Of a DNA stretch of 64,000 nucleotides, positions 18,022 through 25,641 are shown in pieces. A program made the translations under genes and the position numbers. The notes beneath the pieces were generated by a model. That model was not told the origin of the DNA and searched no databases. It worked only from the letters and a program-made list of their open reading frames with translations. The first letter of the stretch is position 1. Every line of letters begins with the position of its first letter. Source of the stretch: Sphingomonas sp. JC676 (lineage in GTDB: Bacteria; Pseudomonadota; Alphaproteobacteria; Sphingomonadales; Sphingomonadaceae); assembly GCF_014489075.1 (NCBI RefSeq), contig NZ_JACTGR010000008.1, positions 1 through 64,000 of the forward strand, in the 5' to 3' direction.

Positions 18022-18804
18022 TCAGCCCTCGTTGCCGGGTGCGACCAGGCCGAAGGTGACGCCTTCGGGATCGGTGGCGTTCAGCACCCATTCGCCCCCC
18101 GGCACTTCCATTGGCCCCTGGCGGACCGTGCCGCCGGCGGCCTCGATTTTCGCCTTGGCGGCGTTGATGTCGGGCACGCGGAAATAGAAGCCCCAGCCGG
18201 ACTTGGCGCCCGGCGGAGTCTTCATCACGGCGCCGATCTGCGGGTCGTTGCCGTGCGCAATGAAGCTGTAATCGCCCATCTCGCCCATCGGCATCGCGCC
18301 GATCTTCTTGATGTTGAACTGCTTGTCGTAAAAGGCCAGCGCCGCCGCGTCGTCGGGGGTCAGCAGCTCGTTCCAGCTGACATGGCCCATGCCCCGACGC
18401 TGATAGGCGGTGCTCGATTCTGGGCTCGCTCCGCGCATAACATAGAAGGGCACGCCCTGCGGATCGGTGACCATCGCGATGCGCCCGACATCGGGAATGT
18501 CGAACGCGGGGAGGTGCACTTGGCCGCCGGCTGCGACGATCGAGGCGACCGAAGCATCGACGTCGTCGACGCCGAAATAGCCAAGCCACACTGGCTGTGC
18601 GCCATTCGCGAGCATATCGGCATTGAGGCCCATAACGCCACCGACATTGCCATCCGGCGCGACGATCATGCGGTAATCCATGTCGTCCGACGGCCGTTCC
18701 GCATCGATGTTCCAGCCGACGACATCATCGTAGAAGGCCTTGGCGGCCTTGGGGTCCTTGGTCAGCAGTTCGTACCAGATGAAGCTTCCGTGCGGGTTCG
18801 GCAT
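18022..18804 (-). CDS. VOC family protein with two glyoxalase-like domains
   Basis: A 260-residue tandem VOC protein. Domain 1 (about 5-125) opens HGSFIWYELLTKD and closes VTDPQGVPFYVM. Domain 2 (about 140-255) opens GHVSWNELLTPD and closes ATDPEGVTFGLV. This matches the bacterial CFP30B-like class (glyoxalase/bleomycin resistance/dioxygenase fold). The chemistry cannot be assigned. The leader AAGGAGAGACATC precedes the ATG and resembles leaders of the neighbouring genes. Confidence 0.9.
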   Translation of the reverse strand: MPNPHGSFIWYELLTKDPKAAKAFYDDVVGWNIDAERPSDDMDYRMIVAPDGNVGGVMGLNADMLANGAQPVWLGYFGVDDVDASVASIVAAGGQVHLPAFDIPDVGRIAMVTDPQGVPFYVMRGASPESSTAYQRRGMGHVSWNELLTPDDAAALAFYDKQFNIKKIGAMPMGEMGDYSFIAHGNDPQIGAVMKTPPGAKSGWGFYFRVPDINAAKAKIEAAGGTVRQGPMEVPGGEWVLNATDPEGVTFGLVAPGNEG

Positions 18805-18832
18805 GATGTCTCTCCTTGGATGCGGAAGGGCT

Positions 18833-19195
18833 TCAGCCCTGGCCTTCGTCGACGATCGGCTCGAACCCGCCCCAGAACATGCGCTTACCGTCGAACGGCA
18901 TGTTGGCGAAATCGGGCTTCATCCGCTCGTCGGCCATGACCTTTTCCCAGCCCGTGTCACGGGCTTCCTTGGAAGGCCAGATGATCCACGAGAACACCGC
19001 GACCTCGCCGTCCTCGGCCTTGGTCGCCTTGTAGAAATCGGTGTTCTCGCCCTTGGGCACGTCATTGCCCCAGCCTTCCATCACGCGGATCGCGCCATAT
19101 TCCACGAAGACCTTGGAGGCCTTGGCCGCCATCTCGCGATAGGCTTCCTTGTTGCCCTCGGGCACGGCCACTACGAATCCATCCAGATACGCCAT
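18833..19195 (-). CDS. DUF1428 family protein
   Basis: A 120-residue protein of the ferredoxin-like alpha/beta DUF1428 family: YLDGFVVAVPEGNKEAYREMA at the start, AIRVMEGWGNDVPKGENTDF in the middle, VFSWIIWPSKEARD, and FDGKRMFWGGFEPI at the end. The function is unknown. The family is often found near GST and VOC genes, as here. A GAAGGAGAGAGACG leader precedes the ATG. Confidence 0.9.
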   Translation of the reverse strand: MAYLDGFVVAVPEGNKEAYREMAAKASKVFVEYGAIRVMEGWGNDVPKGENTDFYKATKAEDGEVAVFSWIIWPSKEARDTGWEKVMADERMKPDFANMPFDGKRMFWGGFEPIVDEGQG

Positions 19196-19217
19196 CGTCT
19201 CTCTCCTTCGTGTTGGT

Positions 19218-19871
19218 TCAGGCCGCGGGGGCCAGATCCTCGAACGCGCTCATCTGCGCATCGAGCGCCCGGCCAAAGGCCGGCCGGGCTTCGCCGCGCG
19301 CCTTGTAGGCGGCGAGGTTCGGATAGTCGGCCAGGATGTCGGTCTGGCGCAAATTGCGCAGCACCGTGACCATCATCAGGTCGCCGGCGGTGAAGCGGTC
19401 TTCGAGCCACTCCTTGTCGCCCAGCGCCTCGGCGAGCTGGCCCAGCCGCTTGCGAACCATTTCCTCGACCTTCGGGCGCTGTGCCTTGGCCCAGTCCTCC
19501 TTTGCGTAGAACAGGTCTAGCGCAGCGAGTTGCTGGACGAACGGCTCGATGCTGTTGAGCGCGGCGAACACCCAGCTGGTTGCGCGGGCGCGACCCTCGG
19601 TATCGTGCGGTACCAGCGTTTCGCAGGTCTCGCCGATATGCAGCAGGATCGCGCCGCTCTCGAACATGCGTACCTCGTCGTCGGAATAGCTCGGCACCTG
19701 GCCGAAGGGCTGTTCCTCCAGATAGTCCGCGGGACGTGCGGTACGGGCGTCGAGCAGGCGCACGGAATAATCGCGTCCTGCCTCTTCCAGCGCCCACCGC
19801 ACGCGGAGGTCGCGGACCAGCCCGCGGGCAAATTCTGGCACCCAGTTATAGGCACTGACGGTGATGCTCAT
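19218..19871 (-). CDS. Glutathione S-transferase (paralogue B of the detox operon)
   Basis: A 217-residue GST whose sequence parallels that at 17378-18016: DLRVRWALEEAGRDYSVRLL, FGQVPSYSDDEVRMFESGAI, FTAGDLMMVTVLRNL, YPNLAAYKARGEARPAFGRA. ATG 19871 (MSITVSAYNW) is the natural start; the open frame upstream is a shadow of the next VOC gene. The duplicated GSTs within one operon suggest a tandem duplication that then separated. Confidence 0.9.
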   Translation of the reverse strand: MSITVSAYNWVPEFARGLVRDLRVRWALEEAGRDYSVRLLDARTARPADYLEEQPFGQVPSYSDDEVRMFESGAILLHIGETCETLVPHDTEGRARATSWVFAALNSIEPFVQQLAALDLFYAKEDWAKAQRPKVEEMVRKRLGQLAEALGDKEWLEDRFTAGDLMMVTVLRNLRQTDILADYPNLAAYKARGEARPAFGRALDAQMSAFEDLAPAA

Positions 19872-19888
19872 CTCAGGTGCGCTCCGGT

Positions 19889-20380
19889 TCAGGTGTGGGC
19901 GGGAACGCCGTCGGCGGCGGCTTCGATCGCGGCGATGTCGATCTTTTTCATGGTCATCATCGCCTCGAACCCGCGCTTGGAGCGGCCGGCATCGCTGTCG
20001 GTCAGGAGTTCGAGCAGCAGGCGTGGCGAGATCTGCCAGCTGAAGCCCCATTTATCCTTGCACCAGCCGCACATGCTCTCGGCGCCGCCATTGCTGACGA
20101 TCGCGTTCCACAGTCGGTCCGTCTCTTCCTGGTCCTCGGTGACGATCTGGAACGACACCGCCTCGTTCGGAGTGAAGTGCGGACCGCCGTTGAGCCCGGC
20201 ATATTTTTGACCGGCGAGCGTGAAATCTACGAGCATCGCATAGCCTTCCTCGCCGCTCGGATTATCCGCTGGCGCGCGGATGATGTTGTCGACATGGCTG
20301 TCGGGCAACAGCGAGACATAGAAATTCGCGGCTTCCTCGGCGTTCATGTTGAACCAGAGGACAGGGGTGATCTTCTGCAT
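19889..20380 (-). CDS. VOC family protein (PhnB-like)
   Basis: A 163-residue single VOC domain: QKITPVLWFNMNAEEAANFYVSLLPDS at the start, YAGLNGGPHFTPNEAVSFQI in the middle and the CGWCKDKWGFSWQISPRLL motif of the PhnB / 3-demethylubiquinone-methyltransferase-like group near 105-125. The closing MMTMKKIDIAAIEAA helix is also typical. The role is unknown. ATG 20380 has a GAGGAGAG leader. Confidence 0.9.
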   Translation of the reverse strand: MQKITPVLWFNMNAEEAANFYVSLLPDSHVDNIIRAPADNPSGEEGYAMLVDFTLAGQKYAGLNGGPHFTPNEAVSFQIVTEDQEETDRLWNAIVSNGGAESMCGWCKDKWGFSWQISPRLLLELLTDSDAGRSKRGFEAMMTMKKIDIAAIEAAADGVPAHT

Positions 20381-20406
20381 CGAAACTCTCCTCGATTGTG
20401 CGACGA

Positions 20407-20637
20407 TCAGGCGTCGCCTTCCTTCTTGATGCCTTTCAGCAGCGCGACGATCGCCATTGCATGGCCATGGCCGAGCTCGAATTCCTGCTTCAGGGCGGCG
20501 ACGATCGTGCCGGCCTTCACGTCCGGACGCAGGCTGCCCCCGGCGAGCCAGTCCTTGGCGGTGGCATAGGCGCGGAAATCGGCAGGGCTCTTGCCGGTCT
20601 TCGCCTCGATATTGGTGAGATAAGCCTGGAACGACAC
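20407..20637 (-). CDS. DUF4287 domain-containing small protein
   Basis: A 76-residue protein that is nearly all DUF4287: SFQAYLTNIEAKTGKSPADF at the start and the ELGHGHAMAIVALLKG segment near 55-70. No catalytic residues are known. It starts at GTG 20637 after a GAGGAGGA site. It lies within the HxlR-linked operon, 26 bp from the PhnB-like gene and 12 bp from the next VOC gene. Confidence 0.85.
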   Translation of the reverse strand: MSFQAYLTNIEAKTGKSPADFRAYATAKDWLAGGSLRPDVKAGTIVAALKQEFELGHGHAMAIVALLKGIKKEGDA

Positions 20638-20649
20638 GGTAGTTCCTCC

Positions 20650-21090
20650 TCAAGCGGAGACATGCTGACTGTCGTCGGCGAACGCCGCCATCGCGGCATC
20701 GACGTCCATGTACATCGGCTCGAAGATATGGCCGTCCGGATCCTCGAAGCTGCGGCCGTACATGAAGCCCATGTCCTGCTTCTCCCGGATGTCTGCCTTG
20801 CCGCCCGCAGCCGCCGCCTTCTCGACGATCGCATCGACCTCTGCGCGGCCGTCGCGCGAGATGCAGATCAGCACCTCGGTCGTCGCATGGGCATCGGCGA
20901 TAGGCTTCGGAGTGAAGCCCTTAAAGAAATCGTGCGACAGGATCATGAACACGATCGTGTCGCTCAGCTGCATCGCCGACGCGTGCTCGTTGCTGAACCG
21001 TTCGTCCTTGGTGCAGCCGATCGCCTCGTAGAATGCCGTCGACTTGGCGACGTCTTTGACGGGCAGGTTGACGAAGATCATCTGCGGCAT
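20650..21090 (-). CDS. VOC family protein (glyoxalase/bleomycin resistance fold)
   Basis: A 146-residue single VOC domain: MIFVNLPVKDVAKSTAFYEAIG at the start, EVLICISRDGRAEVDAIV in the middle and the closing FEDPDGHIFEPMYMD with a putative metal-ligand Glu. It resembles the lactoylglutathione-lyase-related group often found beside DUF899 and DUF4287 genes. An AAGGAGAG leader precedes ATG 21090. Confidence 0.9.
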   Translation of the reverse strand: MPQMIFVNLPVKDVAKSTAFYEAIGCTKDERFSNEHASAMQLSDTIVFMILSHDFFKGFTPKPIADAHATTEVLICISRDGRAEVDAIVEKAAAAGGKADIREKQDMGFMYGRSFEDPDGHIFEPMYMDVDAAMAAFADDSQHVSA

Positions 21091-21111
21091 GGTTTCTCTC
21101 CTTGATTGCGA

Positions 21112-21804
21112 TCAGTAGGTGAGGGACGGGTACCAGTCTGCGCCGCGTCCCTCGGGCGTGGAATCGAGAATCGTCCAAAGCGGCATCAGATCGGGTGCGC
21201 CGCGTGGATCCTGGCCGGGATCGGCGCTCGCTTCGCCCATCTCGCCGCCCCAGAAAAGCCGGATCGTCCCATCCCGCCGGGTGAAGACCATGAATTGCGG
21301 GATGTCGCCGCCATCGTCGGCGAGCGCGTGATAATCGCGGCTGAACGCCTGATCCGTGTCCGAATAGAGCGGAATATGCTGCCAGCCGCGCTCCTTCTTG
21401 AAGGCGACGAGCTTCTCGATCGGAGACCGCGCAGTAACCGCAAACGCCACACGCTGCTGCAGATCGAGCACTTCTCCGTCCCAGGCCGAAAGCAGCGAGG
21501 TGCACATCGGGCAGGGCCGCTCGCGCTGCGGGCCGAACATATAAGTGTAGACGACAAGCGTATCCTTGTCGCCGAACAGCTCGGCGAAAGAGGTCGGGCC
21601 GTTCTCGCCGGCGAAGCGATAGTCGCCGTCTACCAGCGGCCCAGGCGGGAGCGCGCGGCGCTGCTCGGCGACGCGCTCAAGGTGGCGGCGGAGTTCGATC
21701 TCCTCGGCGAGCAGCGCGGTGCGCGCTTCGCGATATTCTGGGCTCTCATTGGGCCAGCGCGCGATCTCGCGGGCGGCCAGCTCTCCTGCAGGTACCAGTG
21801 CCAT
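21112..21804 (-). CDS. DUF899 family thioredoxin-like protein
   Basis: A 230-residue protein of the DUF899 (AhpC/TSA-like, predicted dithiol) family. It has an N-terminal helical region with ELAAREIARWP and a thioredoxin-like core with FGDKDTLVVYTYMFG. The CPMC pair is at about residues 99-102, inside CPMCTSLLSAWDG. The core continues with FSRDYHALADDGGDIPQFMVF and the late W-G-G-E motif. The CxxC suggests a redox or peroxide-related role, not proven. It is the first gene of the eight-gene run, directly divergent from the HxlR regulator. Confidence 0.9.
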   Translation of the reverse strand: MALVPAGELAAREIARWPNESPEYREARTALLAEEIELRRHLERVAEQRRALPPGPLVDGDYRFAGENGPTSFAELFGDKDTLVVYTYMFGPQRERPCPMCTSLLSAWDGEVLDLQQRVAFAVTARSPIEKLVAFKKERGWQHIPLYSDTDQAFSRDYHALADDGGDIPQFMVFTRRDGTIRLFWGGEMGEASADPGQDPRGAPDLMPLWTILDSTPEGRGADWYPSLTY

Positions 21805-21866
21805 CGGATTAAACCTCCGGTTGGAGCGACTTGCGAATCGCTTTCTTGATCTTGATGCCCCGTCGA

Positions 21867-21902
21867 GTTACAAAAAGCAACCATGGAGTCACAAAAAATA
21901 AC
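21867..21902. promoter_or_regulatory. Paired HxlR-type operator candidates
   Basis: Two boxes of the form GTTAC-A5-GTAAC: GTTAC-AAAAA-GCAAC at 21867-21881 and GTCAC-AAAAA-ATAAC at 21888-21902. Their centres are 21 bp apart, two helical turns. Box 1 ends two bases before the regulator's ATG and box 2 lies in its first codons. The spacing suggests two dimers binding one DNA face; the assignment is inference. Confidence 0.5.
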
Positions 21903-22578
21903 TAACTCTGATTTCGGAAAGTCGCGCCGCTGGTATCAGGATGCCTGCGGGACGGCGCTGGCGATGGATCTGGTGGGCGAGCGCTGGGCGCTGCTCATCA
22001 TCCGTGAATTGCTGCTTGGGCCGCGTCGTTTCGGCGAGATCCGCGGCGCGCTGGTCGGCCTTAGCGCCAACATCCTCACCCAAAGGCTGGAGGGCTTGGA
22101 GAAGGCCGGCATCCTCGAGCGGCGCCAGTTGCCGTCCCCTTCGAATGCCCAGGTCTATGGGCTGACGAAATGGGGGCAGGCGGCGGAGGAGCCGATCTTC
22201 GCGCTGAGCCGCTGGGCAGCGGGTTCGCCGGCGCACGATACGACGCTGCCGCTCAGCAACACCGCCTTCATGCTCTCGCTGCGCACGATGATGAACCGGG
22301 AGGGCGCGCGGACGATGCCGTCGGTCGACCTGGGCTTCCGCGTCGGTGGCGAGCCTTTTCGCGCTAGGATCGTCGAGGGGATGCTGGAGATCGACCGCGT
22401 CGATCCTGATGGCGCCGACCTGGTCCTTATCGGCCAGCCTTCGCCGCTCGCCTCGGTCTTCTATGGCCGGGATTCGCTTGCCGAATCCCAGCGACTGGGC
22501 AAGGTCGCGGTCTCGGGAGATATGTCGCTCGGCCAGCGTTTCGTCGATCTGTTCGCGCTTCCGACGTTCGGGGGCTGA
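21883..22578 (+). CDS. HxlR family transcriptional regulator
   Basis: A 231-residue protein. The winged-helix HxlR domain occupies about 16-115: Cys22 in QDACGTALAMDLVGERWALLIIRELL, then RRFGEIRGALVGLSANILTQRLEGLEKAGILERR and GLTKWG. HxlR members such as YodB sense quinones and aldehydes through an N-terminal Cys; Cys22 is in the equivalent place. The C-terminal 110 residues form an extra SCP2-like domain that may bind a ligand. No Shine-Dalgarno lies before ATG 21883, so it may be leaderless. It probably controls the divergent detox operon and itself. Confidence 0.92.
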   Translation: MESQKITNSDFGKSRRWYQDACGTALAMDLVGERWALLIIRELLLGPRRFGEIRGALVGLSANILTQRLEGLEKAGILERRQLPSPSNAQVYGLTKWGQAAEEPIFALSRWAAGSPAHDTTLPLSNTAFMLSLRTMMNREGARTMPSVDLGFRVGGEPFRARIVEGMLEIDRVDPDGADLVLIGQPSPLASVFYGRDSLAESQRLGKVAVSGDMSLGQRFVDLFALPTFGG

Positions 22579-22655
22579 TCGCGCATCGCGTGTTGCGACG
22601 CAGCGGCTCAGCGCCTAGTCGGGTGCCGACTCATTTTGATGCGACCGGATTGATT

Positions 22656-23660
22656 ATGGCCGATATCCCCAACACCCAGCCCGACAGCCGGGAAACCACG
22701 ATTCTCGACGCGCCCGACCGTACGGTCAAGGTGCGCGAACTGTTCGGGCTCGACACCGACATGGAATGCCCCGCGTTCAGCGAGGCGGACGAGCGCGTGC
22801 CCGATCTCGATCCAGCCTATGTGTTCGATGCGGACACCACGCTCGCGATCTTGGCGGGCTTCGCCTATAATCGTCGGGTGATGGTGCAGGGCTATCACGG
22901 CACCGGCAAGTCGACGCATATCGAGCAGGTCGCGGCACGGCTCAACTGGCCGTGCATCCGCATTAATCTCGACGCGCACATCAGCCGCATCGACCTGATC
23001 GGCCGCGACGCGATCGTGCTCAAGGACGGCCAGCAGGTCACCGAATTCCGCGAAGGCCTGCTCCCCTGGGCGCTACAAACCCCGACCGCGCTCGTCTTCG
23101 ACGAATATGACGCAGGACGGCCCGACGTCATGTTCGTGATCCAGCGCGTGCTCGAGACCGAAGGCAAGCTGACCTTGCTCGACCAGAACCGCGTGATCAG
23201 GCCGAACCCCTGGTTCCGCCTGTTCTCCACCGCCAATACGGTGGGCCTGGGCGACACCAGCGGCCTCTATCACGGCACCCAGCAGATCAACCAGGGCCAG
23301 ATGGACCGCTGGAACGTGGTGGTGACACTCAACTATCTGCCCGCCGCGGTCGAGGCGCAGATCGTGCTCGCCAAGTCTGGCGAGTATGACAGCCCGAACG
23401 GCAAGGAGACGGTCGAGAACATGGTCCGCGTCGCGGACCTGACCCGCCGCGGTTTCATCAACGGCGACATCTCGACCGTAATGAGCCCGCGTACCGTCAT
23501 CACCTGGGCGCAGAATGCGTTGATCTTCAAGGATGTCGGCTTCGCGTTCCGTCTGTCGTTCCTCAACAAGTGCGACGAGGCCGAGCGAGCGCAGGTGGCT
23601 GAATATTACCAGCGGGTGTTCGGTAAGGACCTGCCCGAGAGCGTCGTCACCAAGGCCTGA
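22656..23660 (+). CDS. cobS: Cobaltochelatase CobS-type AAA+ ATPase
   Basis: A 334-residue MoxR-class AAA+ ATPase: Walker A GYHGTGKST at 79-87, Walker B ALVFDEYDAG near 145, sensor region FRLFSTANT, and the RFLS-like C-terminal helices. CobS forms the hexameric motor with CobT that drives Co insertion into hydrogenobyrinate diamide by CobN. CobN is not in this window. ATG 22656 begins the conserved part; the longer frame lacks similarity. cobT is on the same strand 2 kb further on, separated by two opposite-strand genes. Confidence 0.92.
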   Translation: MADIPNTQPDSRETTILDAPDRTVKVRELFGLDTDMECPAFSEADERVPDLDPAYVFDADTTLAILAGFAYNRRVMVQGYHGTGKSTHIEQVAARLNWPCIRINLDAHISRIDLIGRDAIVLKDGQQVTEFREGLLPWALQTPTALVFDEYDAGRPDVMFVIQRVLETEGKLTLLDQNRVIRPNPWFRLFSTANTVGLGDTSGLYHGTQQINQGQMDRWNVVVTLNYLPAAVEAQIVLAKSGEYDSPNGKETVENMVRVADLTRRGFINGDISTVMSPRTVITWAQNALIFKDVGFAFRLSFLNKCDEAERAQVAEYYQRVFGKDLPESVVTKA

Positions 23661-23673
23661 AGAAAAGAAAGGA

Positions 23674-23692
23674 GCGGCACCGCAGGTGCCGC
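23674..23692 (-). terminator. Intrinsic terminator for the first PEP-CTERM gene
   Basis: A perfect 8-bp stem GCGGCACC/GGTGCCGC with a 3-nt loop, followed on the minus strand by TCCTTTCTTTTCTTC. It lies 30-45 bp after the minus-strand PEP-CTERM stop and may also stop cobS transcripts. Confidence 0.7.
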
Positions 23693-23719
23693 CCCGATCG
23701 TTTCCAAATCCCGAAAGGT

Positions 23720-24313
23720 TCAGGCGAAGGTGACGGTGCGCACGCGGCGGCGCATCGCCATGCCGGCCAGGCCGAAGCCGCCGATCATCATGCCCCAGGC
23801 TGCAGGCTCGGGAACCGCGGCGCCCGTGCCGAAGGTGAGGTTGTCGAGATTATAGGTCTCGACGCCGTTCGCCTGGGTGCCAGCGGTCAGCAGCAGCGAC
23901 GAGAAGTTGTTGGTGGTGATGAAGCCCCAGAACTGGCCGCTATAGGTGCGCGGTAGTTCCACGGTGAGCGTGCTGCCGGGCGCCGGCGTGAAGGTGATGC
24001 CGACACCGGCGCCGCCCGGGGTCAGATCCCAGAAGCCGCCGAACGCGTTGATCGCGCCGCCGAACGAGAAGGTGGTGGTCTGCGAGGACGGAGCAAGCTG
24101 ATCGTTGAACAGGCCGCCGCCGATCGAGCCGACGGTCGAGACAAAGGTGAGGCCGGGGACGAGGGTAGTGTCCTCGAAGCCCTCAGTAACCGCGGTGCCG
24201 CCCAGTGCGGCCAGAAAGGCAGCCTGGTCGGTATAATAGGTGACCTGGGCCTGAGCCGAGGTTGCGACGAACGCGCTGCTGGCGAGCAGCGCCGTAATGA
24301 TGAACTTGCGCAT
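23720..24313 (-). CDS. PEPxxWA-CTERM sorting domain-containing exported protein (1)
   Basis: A 197-residue protein. An N-terminal signal peptide (MRKFIITALLASSAFVATSAQA) is followed by a beta-rich region with FEDTTLVPGLTF and NNFSSLLLTAGTQ. The C-terminal sorting tag is VPEPAAWGMMIGGFGLAG followed by an Arg cluster (RRRVRT). Such proteins are exported and processed by an exosortase, often linked to exopolysaccharide. No exosortase is in this window. ATG 24313 is the natural start (10 codons inside the open frame). The upstream 260 bp are AT-rich. Confidence 0.88.
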   Translation of the reverse strand: MRKFIITALLASSAFVATSAQAQVTYYTDQAAFLAALGGTAVTEGFEDTTLVPGLTFVSTVGSIGGGLFNDQLAPSSQTTTFSFGGAINAFGGFWDLTPGGAGVGITFTPAPGSTLTVELPRTYSGQFWGFITTNNFSSLLLTAGTQANGVETYNLDNLTFGTGAAVPEPAAWGMMIGGFGLAGMAMRRRVRTVTFA

Positions 24314-24574
24314 CTTTGATCCCCTAATTGCGAAATGGTGCAACGACTTAGATCGGTAGTTTGCGACTTATCAGGCTATTGGCGCGCGAATCACATTTCG
24401 CAGTCGCGATATGGTCAATAAATTAACCATTGTTGTCGGACAAGTGTTAGAAATAACCCATGACGTTATAGAAATGACACAGGATAATATTTGACAATAT
24501 TGCTACAGAATCGCGGATGTTCGGCTACAAAATTATTTCACGGCCGGCAGTGTTCTTGCCGAGATGCAAAACGA

Positions 24575-24602
24575 GATGGGCGACCCCGAAGAATCGCCCA
24601 TC
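24575..24602 (-). terminator. Intrinsic terminator for the second PEP-CTERM gene
   Basis: A 9-bp stem GATGGGCGA/TCGCCCATC with a 10-nt loop, followed on the minus strand by TCGTTTTGC. It lies 20 bp downstream of the PEP-CTERM gene stop. Confidence 0.7.
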
Positions 24603-24621
24603 TGTTGTTCCGAATTCTCGA

Positions 24622-25326
24622 TTAGGCGTAACGGACGGTCGTCCGCACGCGGCGGCGCATCGCCAGGCCGGCCAGGCCGAAGCCGCCGATCATCATGCCC
24701 CAGGCAGCAGGCTCCGGAACCGCGACGACCGAAATGTCGTCGAGGCCGAAGTCGTTGCCCGATGCTTCCGGCGTGCTGTTGTAGATCGACAGATTCATCG
24801 ACGACGCGGTCGCGACGAAGCTGCCGCTGAACTGCGTCCACACGCCGGTCTGGCTCGTATCGACGGTGGTCGAGGCGATCAGGATCGAGTTGGGCAGCGG
24901 CTGCGAGCCGTTGACCGAGACCAGGAACGGCGAGCCGTTGGTGCCGGTGAAATCGGCATTGCAGCAGGTGTTCGTCGCCCAAGCGCTGAACAGATAGGTC
25001 TGGCCGACGGCGAGGCCGGTGAGCTGCTGCGAGAACACGTTGAACGCGGCGGCATTGCCGTTGGCGACGCCGTTGGCGATCAGGAAATTGCCCGAACCAC
25101 CATGGCCGAGCACGCTGGCCCAGAGGTTGTGATAGTCGGCCGAGTTGGTCCCGACCGTGTAGGTCGACTCGGCATAGAGCGCATTCGGCCCCGGAGCGCC
25201 GACATAGGAATATTCGCTGGTGAAGCCGGTGTTGCCGGCTTCGAAATCGCCATTGGTGACGGACTCCTGGGCCAGCGCCGGAAGCGGCGCGAGAAGTGCC
25301 GCGGCGAGCGCGAGATGCTTGATCAT
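24622..25326 (-). CDS. PEPxxWA-CTERM sorting domain-containing exported protein (2)
   Basis: A 234-residue protein: signal peptide MIKHLALAAALLAPLPALAQ, then a carbohydrate-binding-like beta-sandwich opening with VTNGDFEAGNTGFTSEYSYV and containing YLFSAWATNTCC (a vicinal Cys pair near 120) and GLDDISVV. It ends with the same VPEPAAWGMMIGGFGLAG tag plus an Arg cluster. The body is unrelated to the neighbouring PEP-CTERM protein but the tag is nearly identical at the DNA level. It likely has a surface or matrix-associated role. Confidence 0.88.
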   Translation of the reverse strand: MIKHLALAAALLAPLPALAQESVTNGDFEAGNTGFTSEYSYVGAPGPNALYAESTYTVGTNSADYHNLWASVLGHGGSGNFLIANGVANGNAAAFNVFSQQLTGLAVGQTYLFSAWATNTCCNADFTGTNGSPFLVSVNGSQPLPNSILIASTTVDTSQTGVWTQFSGSFVATASSMNLSIYNSTPEASGNDFGLDDISVVAVPEPAAWGMMIGGFGLAGLAMRRRVRTTVRYA

Positions 25327-25641
25327 TATGGATAATTCCCCTCAAGGGCGCGGATGCGCCGGACGTGTTCACGACCCTTGTTATTTCCTTGAATTTACCG
25401 AAAATTAGTCATTCCCGGCACGACTTGCGACGAAAGTGCAGACGATGCGACCAAGTTGAATAAGTGCGCATTTTCAACAGGATGCAGGTAAGATTTTGTG
25501 TCTCGTATGTTTCCCGTGCCATCCGTGTTCCGAAATGATCCACTTTGAACATGACGGGGGTTGCAAGCTTAAATCCCGAGTCGCGCAGGGCCAATAGGGC
25601 GATATCCTTGACATCCGCGAGCCGCTGCCCATGCAGGAATC

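Noticed and set aside
17378..18589. 403-codon frame fusing an Arg-rich N-terminus to the GST
   Set aside because: The N-terminal part is an out-of-frame shadow of the VOC gene; the real GST starts at GTG 18016.
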